Source of the DNA: Actinomycetes bacterium
GTDB taxonomy: Bacteria > Actinomycetota > Acidimicrobiia > Acidimicrobiales > Ilumatobacteraceae
Reading direction: 5' to 3'
Length of the DNA: 64,000 bases
NCBI GenBank assembly: GCA_025356335.1
Contig: JANXUF010000119.1
Span: 78,391-142,390 of the forward strand
In this document: piece after piece, positions 53,360-62,642 of the stretch
How positions within the stretch are numbered: position 1 is the stretch's first letter
Layout of the letters: every line of letters starts with the position of its first letter
Made by a program: the position numbers and the translations under genes
Notes under the pieces: generated by a model
Seen by the model: the letters and a program-made list of their open reading frames with translations, nothing else
Told to the model about the DNA's origin: nothing
Databases searched by the model: none

Positions 53360-55423
53360 CTATGTCGTGGCGATCAGGAACGACAGCGTCTGCGCCTCGT
53401 CCTTCCAGGCGTCGTAGCGTCCGGACGGTCCGCCGTGTCCGGCCCCCATCTCGGTCTTGAGGATCAACGGCAGCGAGCCTGTCGCCGTCGCCCGCAGCTT
53501 GGCGACCCACTTCGCCGGCTCGTGGAAAGCGACGCGGGGATCGTTCAGTCCGGCTGTCACGTAGACCGCCGGATAGTCCGTTGCGACAACGTTGTCGTAT
53601 GGCGAATAGCTGAGCATGTACGAGGCGTACGGCTCCGTTCGCGGGTCGCCCCATTCCTCCCATTCGGTGACCGTCAGGGGCAGTGTCGGATCGCTCATCG
53701 TCGTCACGACGTCGACGAACGGGACTTCGGCGACGACGGACCGGAAGAGATCGGGTCGCAGCGTCATGCATGCGCCGACGAGTAATCCGCCGGCGGAACC
53801 GCCGCGGATCGCCAGCCTGCCGGCAGCCGAATAGCCGTTGGCGAGGAGATGCTCGCCGCAGGCGATGAAGTCCTCGAAGGTATGGCGTTTGTTGAGCAGT
53901 TTGCCGTCCTCGTACCAGTGCCTGCCCATCTCGCCACCGCCACGCGGGTGGCCGAGGGCGAATATCCAGCCGCGGTCGAGCAGCGAGAGTCTGGCGACGG
54001 AGAACCACGGTGGCGAGGACGCCTCGTAGGAGCCGTACCCGTAGAGCACGGCGGGGGCTGATCCGTCGATCGGCGTGCCGGTGCGCCAGACGATGTCGAC
54101 AGGTACCTGCGTGCCGTCGGTCGACGTCGCCCATTCACGCCGGGAGGAGTAGGCGCCGAGATCGACGCCGGGCACCGGCGTCTGTTTCAGCAGCGACCGC
54201 TCGCCGGTGGCGACGTCGTAGTCGTAGATCGAACGCGGCGTCGTCAACGACTGGTAGCTGAACCGCACCACTGATTGCTGATAGTCGGGGTTCGAGTCCA
54301 ACTCGACGTCGGATGGTTCGTCGCCGTTGTCGATGACGCGGGCAGTTCCGGCGCGGTCGATGATCCGCAGTCGTGGCTGGCCTGCCGCCCATTCGTGCAG
54401 CACGACGAAGTCGGCGAACGGTTCGACGGAGACGATTCTGGTGCCCGGCGTGTGCGTGACCCAGGACGACCATTCGTCAGGGGATTCGATCGGTGCCGTG
54501 TGGACGGCAAAATCGAGTGCACCGTCGGCGTTGGTGAGTATCACGAATCGATCGCCCCAGTGGTCGACGCTGTAGTCGACCCCTTCGGTTCGCGCACGCA
54601 CGATCCTCGGCGCCGAGGTCGGTTCGTTCGCCGGTATCAACGAGATCTCGGTGGTGATCCGCGATTCGGATGTCAGCACGATCCATTCGCCGCTGCGGGT
54701 CAGTTCGACGCCGAGGTTGTAGCGCTCGTCGGTCTCTTCGAGCACGAGGACATCGTCGCTCTGTGGGGTGCCGAGACGGTGCCGCCAGATCTGGTACGGC
54801 CTGACCTGTTCGTCCGGTCGTGTGTAGAACATCCACGTCCCATCTGCCGACCAGGCAGTGCCGTAGTAGGTGTCCTCGAGTATGTCGTCACGGTCGCGGC
54901 CGGTGGACAGATCGCGGATACGCATGTCGTATCGTTCACCGCCGTCGACGTCCTGGGACCAGATCAGCAGGTCCTGCGATGGGCTGACGTCGAAGGCACC
55001 GAGTTCGAAATAGTCGTGGCCGGAGGCGGCGATGTTCTCGTCGAAGACGATGTTCGATTCCGCCGTCTCGACGCTGTCGCCGCGGCAGTGAATCGGATAG
55101 CTCGACCCCTCGGTCGTCTTCGATGTGTACCACCACGTGCCTTTGCGGGCAGGCACGGTGGTGTCGTCTTCCTGCACCCTGCTCTTGATCTCGGAGAAGA
55201 TCGTCGCCCGGAGTTCGTCGAGCGGAGCGAACCAGGCGGCGGCGTAGGCGTTTTCGCCCTCGAGGTAGTCGATCGTCGCAGGATCGTCGCGGTCACGCAG
55301 CCACGCCCACGGATCAGCGAAGTCACCGGTCGGTCGATGCCAGATCTCCGGTCGTTGGGCCGCTGTCGGAGGCGGTGGTGGAACAGGTGTCGATGTTTCG
55401 GAAGGAGCCGTCTGGTCAGCCAT
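53360..55423 (-). CDS. ptrB: Prolyl oligopeptidase family S9A, oligopeptidase B-like
   Basis: A 687-residue serine peptidase. The N-terminal seven-bladed beta-propeller (about 70-420) is followed by the alpha/beta-hydrolase domain with YGYGSYEASSPPWF, the HPRGGGEMG loop, nucleophile RGGSAGGLLVG, acid in TAGLNDPRV and His in GAGHGGPSGRYD. Oligopeptidase B cleaves short peptides after basic residues. The Arg-binding acidic pair cannot be checked with certainty. ATG 55423 leads MADQTAPSETS; the N-terminus is Pro-rich and disordered. No signal peptide. Confidence 0.88.
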   Translation of the reverse strand: MADQTAPSETSTPVPPPPPTAAQRPEIWHRPTGDFADPWAWLRDRDDPATIDYLEGENAYAAAWFAPLDELRATIFSEIKSRVQEDDTTVPARKGTWWYTSKTTEGSSYPIHCRGDSVETAESNIVFDENIAASGHDYFELGAFDVSPSQDLLIWSQDVDGGERYDMRIRDLSTGRDRDDILEDTYYGTAWSADGTWMFYTRPDEQVRPYQIWRHRLGTPQSDDVLVLEETDERYNLGVELTRSGEWIVLTSESRITTEISLIPANEPTSAPRIVRARTEGVDYSVDHWGDRFVILTNADGALDFAVHTAPIESPDEWSSWVTHTPGTRIVSVEPFADFVVLHEWAAGQPRLRIIDRAGTARVIDNGDEPSDVELDSNPDYQQSVVRFSYQSLTTPRSIYDYDVATGERSLLKQTPVPGVDLGAYSSRREWATSTDGTQVPVDIVWRTGTPIDGSAPAVLYGYGSYEASSPPWFSVARLSLLDRGWIFALGHPRGGGEMGRHWYEDGKLLNKRHTFEDFIACGEHLLANGYSAAGRLAIRGGSAGGLLVGACMTLRPDLFRSVVAEVPFVDVVTTMSDPTLPLTVTEWEEWGDPRTEPYASYMLSYSPYDNVVATDYPAVYVTAGLNDPRVAFHEPAKWVAKLRATATGSLPLILKTEMGAGHGGPSGRYDAWKDEAQTLSFLIATT

Positions 55424-55563
55424 TGCGCATGACGGTACCTCGGTCGGATCGACGTCAGCACCGCCAGTTCGTCGGTCAGCGCGCCGCTGTCGTTGCCTGG
55501 AGGTGCCGGCAGGTGTGACACATGATGCATCGGTAGCCGCCAAGCTTCTGCCGATAACCTCGA

Positions 55564-55806
55564 ATGATCATGCGGGTCTGGATCGATCAAGATTTGTGCA
55601 CCGGTGACGGGCTGTGCATCGACCACTGCCCGGACGTGTTCGTCCAGCTCGAAGACGGCATTGCCTACGTCGTCGAAAGCGGCGTCGTGCTCAACGACCC
55701 CGGCAGTTCGTCCAGCCTGGCGATCATCCCTGAACGTTCGGTCGACGCCGTGCTCGAAGCCGCTGACCGTTGCCCCGGAGAATGCATCTTCGTCGAAATC
55801 GACTGA
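55564..55806 (+). CDS. Small ferredoxin
   Basis: An 80-residue ferredoxin. Cysteines at 12, 18 and 22 (C-x5-C-x3-C, in the CTGDGLCIDHCP motif) and at 70 and 74 (CPGEC) resemble the [3Fe-4S]/[4Fe-4S] ferredoxins that feed electrons to cytochrome P450s in actinobacteria. No P450 is nearby. The central region is acidic (net negative), as expected for an electron carrier. ATG 55564; ATG 55570 is also in frame. Confidence 0.85.
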   Translation: MIMRVWIDQDLCTGDGLCIDHCPDVFVQLEDGIAYVVESGVVLNDPGSSSSLAIIPERSVDAVLEAADRCPGECIFVEID

Positions 55807-55840
55807 CGCCCGTCAGCCGGCGATCGGCTAGACAGGACGG

Positions 55841-56065
55841 GTGAGCGACATCGATCCATCCGCCGTTGCCTGGCTCGGCAGGTACGCCGAACTGCTCGGT
55901 GTCCAAGCCCCTTCCCCGTCCGACGTCGACATCGTGCTGGCACTCGCCGGCGAAGCTGCGCACCGCTCGCATCGCCAGGCTGCACCGGTTGCGTGTTGGC
56001 TCGCCGCCACCGCCGGCCTCAGTCCGCAGCAGGCATGCGACCTGGCCCGGGACGTGACGTTGTAG
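55841..56065 (+). CDS. DUF6457-like small protein
   Basis: A 74-residue all-helical protein starting at GTG 55841. The pattern AWLGRYAELLG, DVDIVLALAGEAAHRSHRQAAPVACWLAAT resembles DUF6457 proteins, which often neighbour mobA-like genes; none is here. The 3' end overlaps the convergent metallopeptidase gene by 47 bp. Confidence 0.6.
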   Translation: MSDIDPSAVAWLGRYAELLGVQAPSPSDVDIVLALAGEAAHRSHRQAAPVACWLAATAGLSPQQACDLARDVTL

Positions 56066-58277
56066 ACGGTGCGGATTGCCACGGTGCGGACGGCGCGGAC
56101 GGTGCAGACGGTACCGGTTCCCAGGGGGAGCGGCCGGCCAGCTCGCCGTCGCCGTGTGTTTGGTGCGTTTCGTGCGTTTCGATCTCGTCGTCGACATCTG
56201 CAGTCGCTCGCCGATGCCGCCGACGGATGACGACGGTCAGTCCGAGCATCGCACCGATCGACGCCACGAATCCGCCCCCGGCGAGGCCTGCACGTCGTTG
56301 ACCGATTCCCTCAGCATCACTGACCCGTTCGGACGCTGCGGTGGCCTCGGCTGTCACCACTTCGAACTGACCGGCATCCATCGCCCGTTGCGCCGCTTCG
56401 ATGTGCACATCGACGTCCGCGCCCCACATGCCGACCCGCGTGAACAGCCCGTCAGCGTGGCGGCGCTTGTCGAGCGCCGCAGCGAGTGCCGACTTTGCAG
56501 CAGTGGTGTCAGCCGCGAGCTTCGCCGCTGCGGCGACCTTGTCGGCGGCGACCTTGGCGGCAATCGCCGCAGCCGTCGCCGCGCGGCCGTCGAGTTGGTG
56601 TTGTGCTGCGGTGACGACCGCCGCGAGTTGTGACCGGGAACTCGCTGACCCGTACGCCTGGCGAATCGACGAGAAGTCGGGTGAATCTCCCTCGATCGGG
56701 ATGTTGGCGATCTCGGCGACGAGACCGAGAACGCTGTTCGACTGGGCGATTGTCGATATAGCGTCGTCGAACGACCACGATTCCATCGATGTCTGCACGA
56801 TCGGCGGTGTCGTCCACCGTTGGGCCGTGGGCGTCGGTGCGGCTTCGTCGGTGATCAGCGCTGCGTACGCAGTCCGCGCTGCTGCCCGGGCGGTCAGCAG
56901 GCGCTGCTGATCAGCGTCGGCAACGTAATCGCTGAACTGCGCGTCGGCGGTGGTGGCACCACCGATGACATCGACGAGGTCGAGGAATCGCTTCCAGTCC
57001 GTGCTCGCACTGGTGGCAGTGGCGTCGGCCTGGCCCTCGGAGTAGACGGGCGTGTGCTGCGCGGCTGCGGCGATCACGAGTCGCATTTTGGCGAGCCCGA
57101 TCTCGTCGGTGATCGAACGGATCACCTTCCACGAAGCGTTGTAGCCGAATGCTTCTGCAGCATCGGCATGGTCCGACGCCGGAGTGGACCATCTCTCGAG
57201 ACTGATCGCCCCCGCTGCGGTGAGATCGATCGGGTTCGGCGCTGCCAGTGTGCCGCCGAGTGCAGCAACGGTTCTGCTGGCGTACTCCTGTGCCATCCCC
57301 TCGTTGATCCACCGCTCGGCGAACAGCGAATCGTTGAACCAGGCATGTGAGAGCTCGTGGTACACGACGTGCTCGTCGAGGTTCTCGCCGATCTCGATGG
57401 TGTCGTTCCGCGCGCCGAACCCGCCCCCGTAGCCGTAGACGTACGGGGTGTAGGCCTCGTGGACGTCGACTGTCCTGTCGGGTTCCGGCCACGTTTGGCC
57501 GACGAGTTGCTCCAGTTGCGGAACACCGCTCGAGACATGCTGCTGCACGAAGGTGCTCCAGTCGCCGTCTCCCGGCCACGAGCGGATCTGGAAGTGATTG
57601 CTGCCGACGGTCAGATCCGCGGTCGTCAGATTTGCGTCGTTTCGCGCCGATACGAGCGCGTAGAAGTCGTCCGTGTCGGCGATCGCCGCTGCCACCGCCA
57701 CCTGGTTCGCACCGTCGGTCGATTGCCTGAACTGTGCCCCTCGGATGTCGAGTGTGAACGTTCCCGGAACGACGACGCTGACAGAACTGGCGCCTGGTGA
57801 ACCGAACGAGAAGACAGGGAACGATGCGTATGCAGCGTTGACCCTCGATGTGTCGTCTGCGGTTCGCGGCGCGCGTGCCGCCAGGTCATAGCTGATGACG
57901 ACGGTTTGCGGCTTCGCGTAGCGCAGCGAACGGGCCAAGGTGATGTCGAGGCGTTGGAACTTCCCGGTTCCGGTAGCGGCGAAGGCCAACGGCTTGCCGC
58001 TCTCCGTCACCGTGAGATTGGTCACCGCGCCTTCGGTGACGACGTTGAAACTCCGAAAGTAGAAATAGCGGGTCCCCTCGTCCGGCTTCAGTTCGCTGAG
58101 TACATAGGTCGAGGTGACGTGCACGGCGGCTGCCGTCGCGTCGACGGTGTAGACGACGTCGGAAACCCGTCCGAGATCTGCGTCGGCACTGGCCGGACCG
58201 ACCGAGGTCGACTCGACGGCGACGAGTGACAGCGCCGACACCGAGATGGCGACGAGCAGATGTCGGAGCCGGAGCAT
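56019..58277 (-). CDS. Membrane-anchored M1-like zinc metallopeptidase
   Basis: A 752-residue protein with a signal peptide (residues 1-30, LLVAISVSALSLVAVES). The gluzincin motif HELSH (307-311) with the downstream Glu ligand in NEGMAQ (Glu326) sits in a domain resembling M1 aminopeptidases; the gap between the second His and Glu is 15, against about 19 in classical M1. A helical region (about 560-660) contains Ala/Lys-rich coiled-coil repeats, followed by a transmembrane span near 685-705 and a charged cytoplasmic tail with SAPSAPSAP repeats. Exopeptidase activity is inferred. Its start is 201 bp from the divergent sufB. Confidence 0.8.
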   Translation of the reverse strand: MLRLRHLLVAISVSALSLVAVESTSVGPASADADLGRVSDVVYTVDATAAAVHVTSTYVLSELKPDEGTRYFYFRSFNVVTEGAVTNLTVTESGKPLAFAATGTGKFQRLDITLARSLRYAKPQTVVISYDLAARAPRTADDTSRVNAAYASFPVFSFGSPGASSVSVVVPGTFTLDIRGAQFRQSTDGANQVAVAAAIADTDDFYALVSARNDANLTTADLTVGSNHFQIRSWPGDGDWSTFVQQHVSSGVPQLEQLVGQTWPEPDRTVDVHEAYTPYVYGYGGGFGARNDTIEIGENLDEHVVYHELSHAWFNDSLFAERWINEGMAQEYASRTVAALGGTLAAPNPIDLTAAGAISLERWSTPASDHADAAEAFGYNASWKVIRSITDEIGLAKMRLVIAAAAQHTPVYSEGQADATATSASTDWKRFLDLVDVIGGATTADAQFSDYVADADQQRLLTARAAARTAYAALITDEAAPTPTAQRWTTPPIVQTSMESWSFDDAISTIAQSNSVLGLVAEIANIPIEGDSPDFSSIRQAYGSASSRSQLAAVVTAAQHQLDGRAATAAAIAAKVAADKVAAAAKLAADTTAAKSALAAALDKRRHADGLFTRVGMWGADVDVHIEAAQRAMDAGQFEVVTAEATAASERVSDAEGIGQRRAGLAGGGFVASIGAMLGLTVVIRRRHRRATADVDDEIETHETHQTHGDGELAGRSPWEPVPSAPSAPSAPWQSAPSTTSRPGPGRMPAAD

Positions 58278-58478
58278 CAGTTCACCGGCGACCCGATATT
58301 CGCCCGCCCGGGCAGCAACGCCATCGGTCGAGGGTACCCCCGAACCCTCACGCTGCGAAACATACATGTCAAAGCGGCGATGGACGAGCGGGCGAGGAGT
58401 GTCTTCGATGCGGCGAATTGTTACTATGGCCGTAGTGGAAATGTCCGCACCCCTCTCCGCTGGAAGGAACTCGTCGTC

Positions 58479-59879
58479 ATGACAGCGTTCGATCTCGATC
58501 TCAGCAAGTACAGCCTCGGCTGGAGCGATGAAGCCGAGTACGCCTTCAAGCCCGAGAAGGGCCTCAACGAAGGCGTCGTCGACCAGATCTCCTGGTGGAA
58601 GGGCGAGCCGGAATGGATGCGCACGTTCCGCCATCGCAGCCTGCGGACGTTCAACAAGAAGCCGATGGCCCCGTGGTTCGCGGTCAACATGCCGCAACTC
58701 GATTTCCAGGACATCTACTACTACCTGCGTCCGAAGGCCGAGCAGGTCAGCGAGTGGGAAGACCTCCCGGAGCAGATGCGCAACACCTACGAGAAGCTCG
58801 GCATCCCGGAAGCTGAACGCAAATACCTCGCAGGTGTCACCAGCCAGTACGACAGCGAGGTCGTGTTCCACCGCAACCGCATCGAACTCGAGCAGCAGGG
58901 CATTCTCTTCTGCGACATGGACACCGCCTTGCGCGAATATCCGGACCTCGTCCGCAAGTACTTCGGCACCGTCATCCCGCCAGGTGACAACAAGTTCGCC
59001 GCCCTCAACTCCAGCGTCTGGTCCGGCGGGTCGTTCATCTACGTCCCGCCCGGCGTCGAGTGCGAGATGCCGCTGCAGGCGTACTTCCGGATCAACTCGG
59101 AAAACGCCGGGCAGTTCGAGCGCACGCTGATCATCGCCGACGAGGGCTCACAGGTGCATTACATCGAGGGCTGCTCCGCTCCGGTGTACACCAACGACGC
59201 GCTGCACTCGGCTGTCGTCGAGATCATCGTCAAGCCGTCCGCCCGCGTCACCTATACGACGATCCAGAACTGGTCACCCAACGTCTACAACCTCGTCACC
59301 AAGCGTGCGCGGGTCGAGGCCGAAGGCCACATGGAGTGGATCGACGGCAACATCGGCTCGAAGCTGACGATGAAATACCCGAGCGTCTACCTCGTCGGCC
59401 CGAAAGCTACCGGTGAGGTCCTGTCGGTTGCCTATGCCGGTGCCGGACAGCATCAGGATGCGGGCGCCAAGATGATCCACGCGGCGCCGGAAACGACGTC
59501 GAAGATCGTCTCCAAGTCGATCAGCAAGGATGGCGGCATCACCGCCTATCGCGGTCTGGTCCGGGTCGACGAAGGTGCATACGGCTGCAAGTCGCACGTC
59601 CAGTGCGACGCGCTGATCCTCGACGAGCAGTCCGAGAGCCGCACGTTCCCGTATATGGAAGTCGGCGAGCGCGACGCCCAGATCGGTCACGAAGCGACGG
59701 TCTCGAAGATCGCCGACGAGCAGTTGTTCTACCTGATGAGTCGTGGCCTTTCCCAGGAGCAGGCGATGGGGATGGTCGTCAACGGTTTCATCGAGCCGAT
59801 CGTGCGCACGCTGCCGATGGAGTACGCCGTCGAGTGGAGCCGCCTGATCGAACTGCAGATGGAAGGCAGCGTGGGGTAG
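58479..59879 (+). CDS. sufB: Fe-S cluster assembly scaffold SufB
   Basis: A 466-residue SufB, the scaffold of the SUF Fe-S cluster assembly complex. Conserved blocks include LGWSDEAEYAF, ISWWKGEPEWMR, SSVWSGGSFIYVPPG, EGCSAP, the YGCKSHVQCDALILDEQSES block and IGHEATVSKIADEQLFYLMSRGLS near the C-terminus. AAGGA lies 12 nt before ATG 58479, and a possible -10 (TACTAT) at 58422-58427. Unlike normal suf operons (sufR-sufB-sufD-sufC-sufS), no other suf gene is adjacent. Confidence 0.93.
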   Translation: MTAFDLDLSKYSLGWSDEAEYAFKPEKGLNEGVVDQISWWKGEPEWMRTFRHRSLRTFNKKPMAPWFAVNMPQLDFQDIYYYLRPKAEQVSEWEDLPEQMRNTYEKLGIPEAERKYLAGVTSQYDSEVVFHRNRIELEQQGILFCDMDTALREYPDLVRKYFGTVIPPGDNKFAALNSSVWSGGSFIYVPPGVECEMPLQAYFRINSENAGQFERTLIIADEGSQVHYIEGCSAPVYTNDALHSAVVEIIVKPSARVTYTTIQNWSPNVYNLVTKRARVEAEGHMEWIDGNIGSKLTMKYPSVYLVGPKATGEVLSVAYAGAGQHQDAGAKMIHAAPETTSKIVSKSISKDGGITAYRGLVRVDEGAYGCKSHVQCDALILDEQSESRTFPYMEVGERDAQIGHEATVSKIADEQLFYLMSRGLSQEQAMGMVVNGFIEPIVRTLPMEYAVEWSRLIELQMEGSVG

Positions 59880-59924
59880 CCCACACTCGTAACTCCATTT
59901 TCGTTGCCTCCGGTCCTGCGTAGC

Positions 59925-59964
59925 GGTCACCGAATGTCATCGAATCGGTAGACATTCGGTGACC
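59925..59964. terminator. Perfect 14-bp inverted repeat after sufB
   Basis: GGTCACCGAATGTC (59925-59938) and GACATTCGGTGACC (59951-59964) are perfect inverted repeats around a 12-nt loop, 45 bp past the sufB stop. The stem suits a transcription terminator but lacks a U-tract; it could also be an operator for the next gene at 60024. Confidence 0.5.
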
Positions 59965-60023
59965 ACGGAACCGGATCTGCGCGATCATCGCCGCCATCAC
60001 GCTCGTTCGGATAGTTTCTGGCG

Positions 60024-60479
60024 ATGGCGACTTACAAGCTGAAGAACTTCAAGAAGATCCTGCCGGAACTCGTTCAGGGTGAGGTCATCCAAGCCGGCGC
60101 GTTCGCGATGCCGCCAGGCGGTATGAAGCGTCAGATGATGGGTGGTGCGTTCGGCGTGATCGGGCAGGTCGTCGCCGCCAAGGGGAAGGGGACGGCCGGC
60201 TCGTTCGAACTGCCTCGGAGGTTCATCCTCGGGTTGACCAACCAGCGCCTGCTGTTCGTCAAGCCCGATGCGTTGCTTGGCCGGCCGAAGTCGATCCTCT
60301 ACGCGATCCCCGTCAACCAGATCGCCTCTGGCGGTTTGGGGGACAAGGGGGCGATGTCGCAGCAGGCGGTGTTCGCCCTGAAGTCCGGCGAGCAGGTCAT
60401 CGTCGAAGTCGGCAAGGTGCGTGTGAAGGCGTGGATGGTCGATCTGCTGGAGAAGCTCCAGCCGATGCTCACCGCCTGA
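60024..60479 (+). CDS. Hypothetical protein, bacterial PH-like fold
   Basis: A 151-residue soluble protein. Beta-strand segments (LPRRFILGLTNQRLLFVK, SILYAIPVNQIASG, AVFALKSGEQVIVEVGK) followed by a terminal helix (VKAWMVDLLEKLQPML) suggest a PH-like fold seen in many actinobacterial proteins of unknown function. No catalytic motif. It follows sufB after 144 bp that include the perfect dyad. Confidence 0.7.
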   Translation: MATYKLKNFKKILPELVQGEVIQAGAFAMPPGGMKRQMMGGAFGVIGQVVAAKGKGTAGSFELPRRFILGLTNQRLLFVKPDALLGRPKSILYAIPVNQIASGGLGDKGAMSQQAVFALKSGEQVIVEVGKVRVKAWMVDLLEKLQPMLTA

Positions 60480-60568
60480 TCGATCACACTTCGCTCATGA
60501 CTCGGTGATCTTTCGCTCATCCGCCTCGCTGATGGTGTCTCTACCTGTTGTTCACAAGGAGACTCACC

Positions 60569-61336
60569 ATGAAAACCACCGTACCAACCGCCGTACCAAC
60601 CACCCGCTCGTCGCACCGCCTGCTGAAAGGCCTCTGCGGGCTCGCTGTCGCCGGCACCGTGCTGATATCGGCGTCGGCAGCGTTCGCTGACGGCGCAAGT
60701 GACAACTCCGTACCCGGGGCGACATCGAAGACCGTTTCCGGTATCCAGGCGAAGTGTGACGCAGCCATTGCCGTGAGGATGACGAAGCTCGTCCAACTCG
60801 ATGCCGAGCTCGGCGCGGCTGGGAACGTCACGGCCGACCATCGAGCCGCCCTCGAATCGACGATCTCGGTGACGGAAACCAACCTTGCCTCTCTGAAGAC
60901 ACAGATCGACGCGGCCACGACGGTTGCCGCGCTGCGACCGCTGTGCACGTCGATCGTCGTCGACAACCGCGTCTACGTACTGCGTGCTCCACAGGTCGAT
61001 GTCACCATCCGTCTCGACAACAGCGCCGCGCGCACTGCCGACCGCCAGCACCAGGCAGCTGAGCTGCAGACGAAGATCGACGCCTTGAAGGTCGCTGGCA
61101 AGAACACGGTCGTCGCCGAAGCAGACCTGGCGAAGATGAACACCTACATCGACGCCTCCCAGGCCGACATCGCCGGCCGCGCCGACAGCTTGATCGCTCT
61201 CACCCCGGCGAGCTACGACGCCGATCACAACGTCGTCAACCCGTTCCGCAGCTCCGCTTCCAAGGCGGAGATCGCCGACGGACACGCGGTCTACTGGGGA
61301 GCGCGGACAGCAGCGGCGATCATCCGCCTGCATTGA
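60569..61336 (+). CDS. Secreted coiled-coil protein of unknown function
   Basis: A 255-residue protein with an N-terminal signal peptide (LLKGLCGLAVAGTVLISASAAFA). The mature part is rich in Ala, Thr and Asp with heptad-like patterns (about 60-120 and 155-205) suggesting coiled coils, and two Cys (near 53 and 121). AAGGA with 9 nt spacing precedes ATG 60569; an upstream in-frame ATG at 60548 lacks one. Upstream DNA carries two TCGCTCAT repeats (60493 and 60513). No family recognised. Confidence 0.65.
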   Translation: MKTTVPTAVPTTRSSHRLLKGLCGLAVAGTVLISASAAFADGASDNSVPGATSKTVSGIQAKCDAAIAVRMTKLVQLDAELGAAGNVTADHRAALESTISVTETNLASLKTQIDAATTVAALRPLCTSIVVDNRVYVLRAPQVDVTIRLDNSAARTADRQHQAAELQTKIDALKVAGKNTVVAEADLAKMNTYIDASQADIAGRADSLIALTPASYDADHNVVNPFRSSASKAEIADGHAVYWGARTAAAIIRLH

Positions 61337-61500
61337 CCGACTCGGCCGGGCTGAACGGCCCGGTTCGGACCCGGACCGCCAGGCCTGGCACTCACCTCTA
61401 TTGGCGTCGATGGATCTCCGCTCCGCGGGGGTCCATCGGCGCATTCGGCGATGCTGTGAAGACGCCGAGATCCGAGTGGGAATGTCGCAGCGATGGCACA

Positions 61501-61863
61501 ATGAGTCACATGCCGATGCGACAGGAGTGCAAGAACTTCGAGAGCCGGACGTACGCCAACGGCGAGACAGTCAGGAAGTGCAATCTCGATCTCGCGCCCG
61601 ATGCCCCTTGGAGGTGTCCGGACCACTGTCCCAAGTTCCAGCCGAGACTCGCCGATGTCGCCTGGGCCCACGGCTCACTGATCACGCCGCCAACGCCACC
61701 TGACCCGCCGGGTCTCGAAGACGGATCTGCTGCCGCAGTATTGGACGAGGCCGAGGACATCATCAACGCCGTCGGGCCGGCGGTCCTTGCCGAGGTGGAG
61801 GCAGATCAGCTCGCAGCCCGACGCCCACGCGGACTGAAGCGGCTCTTCGGCCGCAAACGCTGA
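61501..61863 (+). CDS. Small four-cysteine protein, conserved actinobacterial type
   Basis: A 120-residue protein with four cysteines near the N-terminus: C10, C27, C39 and C43 (RQECKNF, RKCNLD, WRCPDHCPKF), arranged for metal or Fe-S binding. The C-terminal half is Pro-rich (TPPTPPDPPG), then helical and basic (RPRGLKRLFGRKR). I recall similar small proteins being widespread in actinobacteria but cannot name a function. Alternative starts at 61510 and 61516 in the same frame keep the cysteines. Confidence 0.7.
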   Translation: MSHMPMRQECKNFESRTYANGETVRKCNLDLAPDAPWRCPDHCPKFQPRLADVAWAHGSLITPPTPPDPPGLEDGSAAAVLDEAEDIINAVGPAVLAEVEADQLAARRPRGLKRLFGRKR

Positions 61864-62072
61864 CGCCTTCACCGAGAGCTTCCGCGAACGACGTCCTTGT
61901 CGGGCATCGTGCTGTGGTCGGGTGTGGTGTCGGCAGGAGGTGTGGTGCTGTCCGATTCGGATCTTCGTGACCGGGACGGCGAGCATCGCTGAGCCGTTTT
62001 GGATCCGGTGAATCTGCACGGATCGGTTGGGGTGGCCGAGCGAAATTTGGCCGTTCCGCTACTGTGCGGCAC

Positions 62073-62642
62073 ATGATCGACGGGGTAGCCGATGATTTCA
62101 CGGTGATCCTCGCCGCAGCCCAAGCCGGTGACGAGCGCGCCGTCGCCCAGCTGTTCACCGGTATCCATCCGCGTCTACGTCGGTTCATGTGGTCGGCGGA
62201 ACCGCGCTTCGCCGACGATCTCACCGGCGAGGTGTGGGAGGCGGTGGCCAGAGGATTGCGTTCGTTCGATGGTGGCGAGTCCGACCTGCGTGCGTGGATT
62301 TTCACGATCGCCCGGCGACGGATCGTCGAGCATCGACGTCGGGCAGCGCGCCGCAAAACCGAACCGGTGGATGACGGGTTCTTCGTGCAGATGGTCAGCA
62401 ACGAAGAACCTGAACGCGTCGTCGTCGAGACGATGGCGGCGACAGACATCGTCGAGCTGGTCAGAACGTTGCTGTCGGCGGATCAGGCCGAAGTCGTACT
62501 GCTGCGGGTTCTCGGCGATCTCGATGCCGCCCAAGTGGCGGCGATCGTCGGGCGCAGCGAGAATTGGGTGAGGGTGACACAGCATCGGGCGTTGCGAAAA
62601 CTGGCCGATCGGGTGACGGCGAAGATGGGTGTAACGCGGTGA
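62073..62642 (+). CDS. ECF-family RNA polymerase sigma factor
   Basis: A 189-residue ECF sigma factor. Region 2 (about 8-75) includes FTGIHPRLRRFMW and AWIFTIARRRIVEHRRR. Region 4 (about 125-180) is a helix-turn-helix with AEVVLLRVLGDLDAAQVAAIVGRSENWVRVTQHRAL. Its stop overlaps the start of a membrane protein that is probably its anti-sigma factor. GTG 62064 is an alternative start. Target promoters are unknown; the secreted proteins downstream are candidates. Confidence 0.88.
   Translation: MIDGVADDFTVILAAAQAGDERAVAQLFTGIHPRLRRFMWSAEPRFADDLTGEVWEAVARGLRSFDGGESDLRAWIFTIARRRIVEHRRRAARRKTEPVDDGFFVQMVSNEEPERVVVETMAATDIVELVRTLLSADQAEVVLLRVLGDLDAAQVAAIVGRSENWVRVTQHRALRKLADRVTAKMGVTR

Noticed and set aside
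54270..54310. tRNA-like GGTTCGAGTCC segment
   Set aside because: It lies inside the oligopeptidase coding frame and no acceptor, D or anticodon stems surround it.
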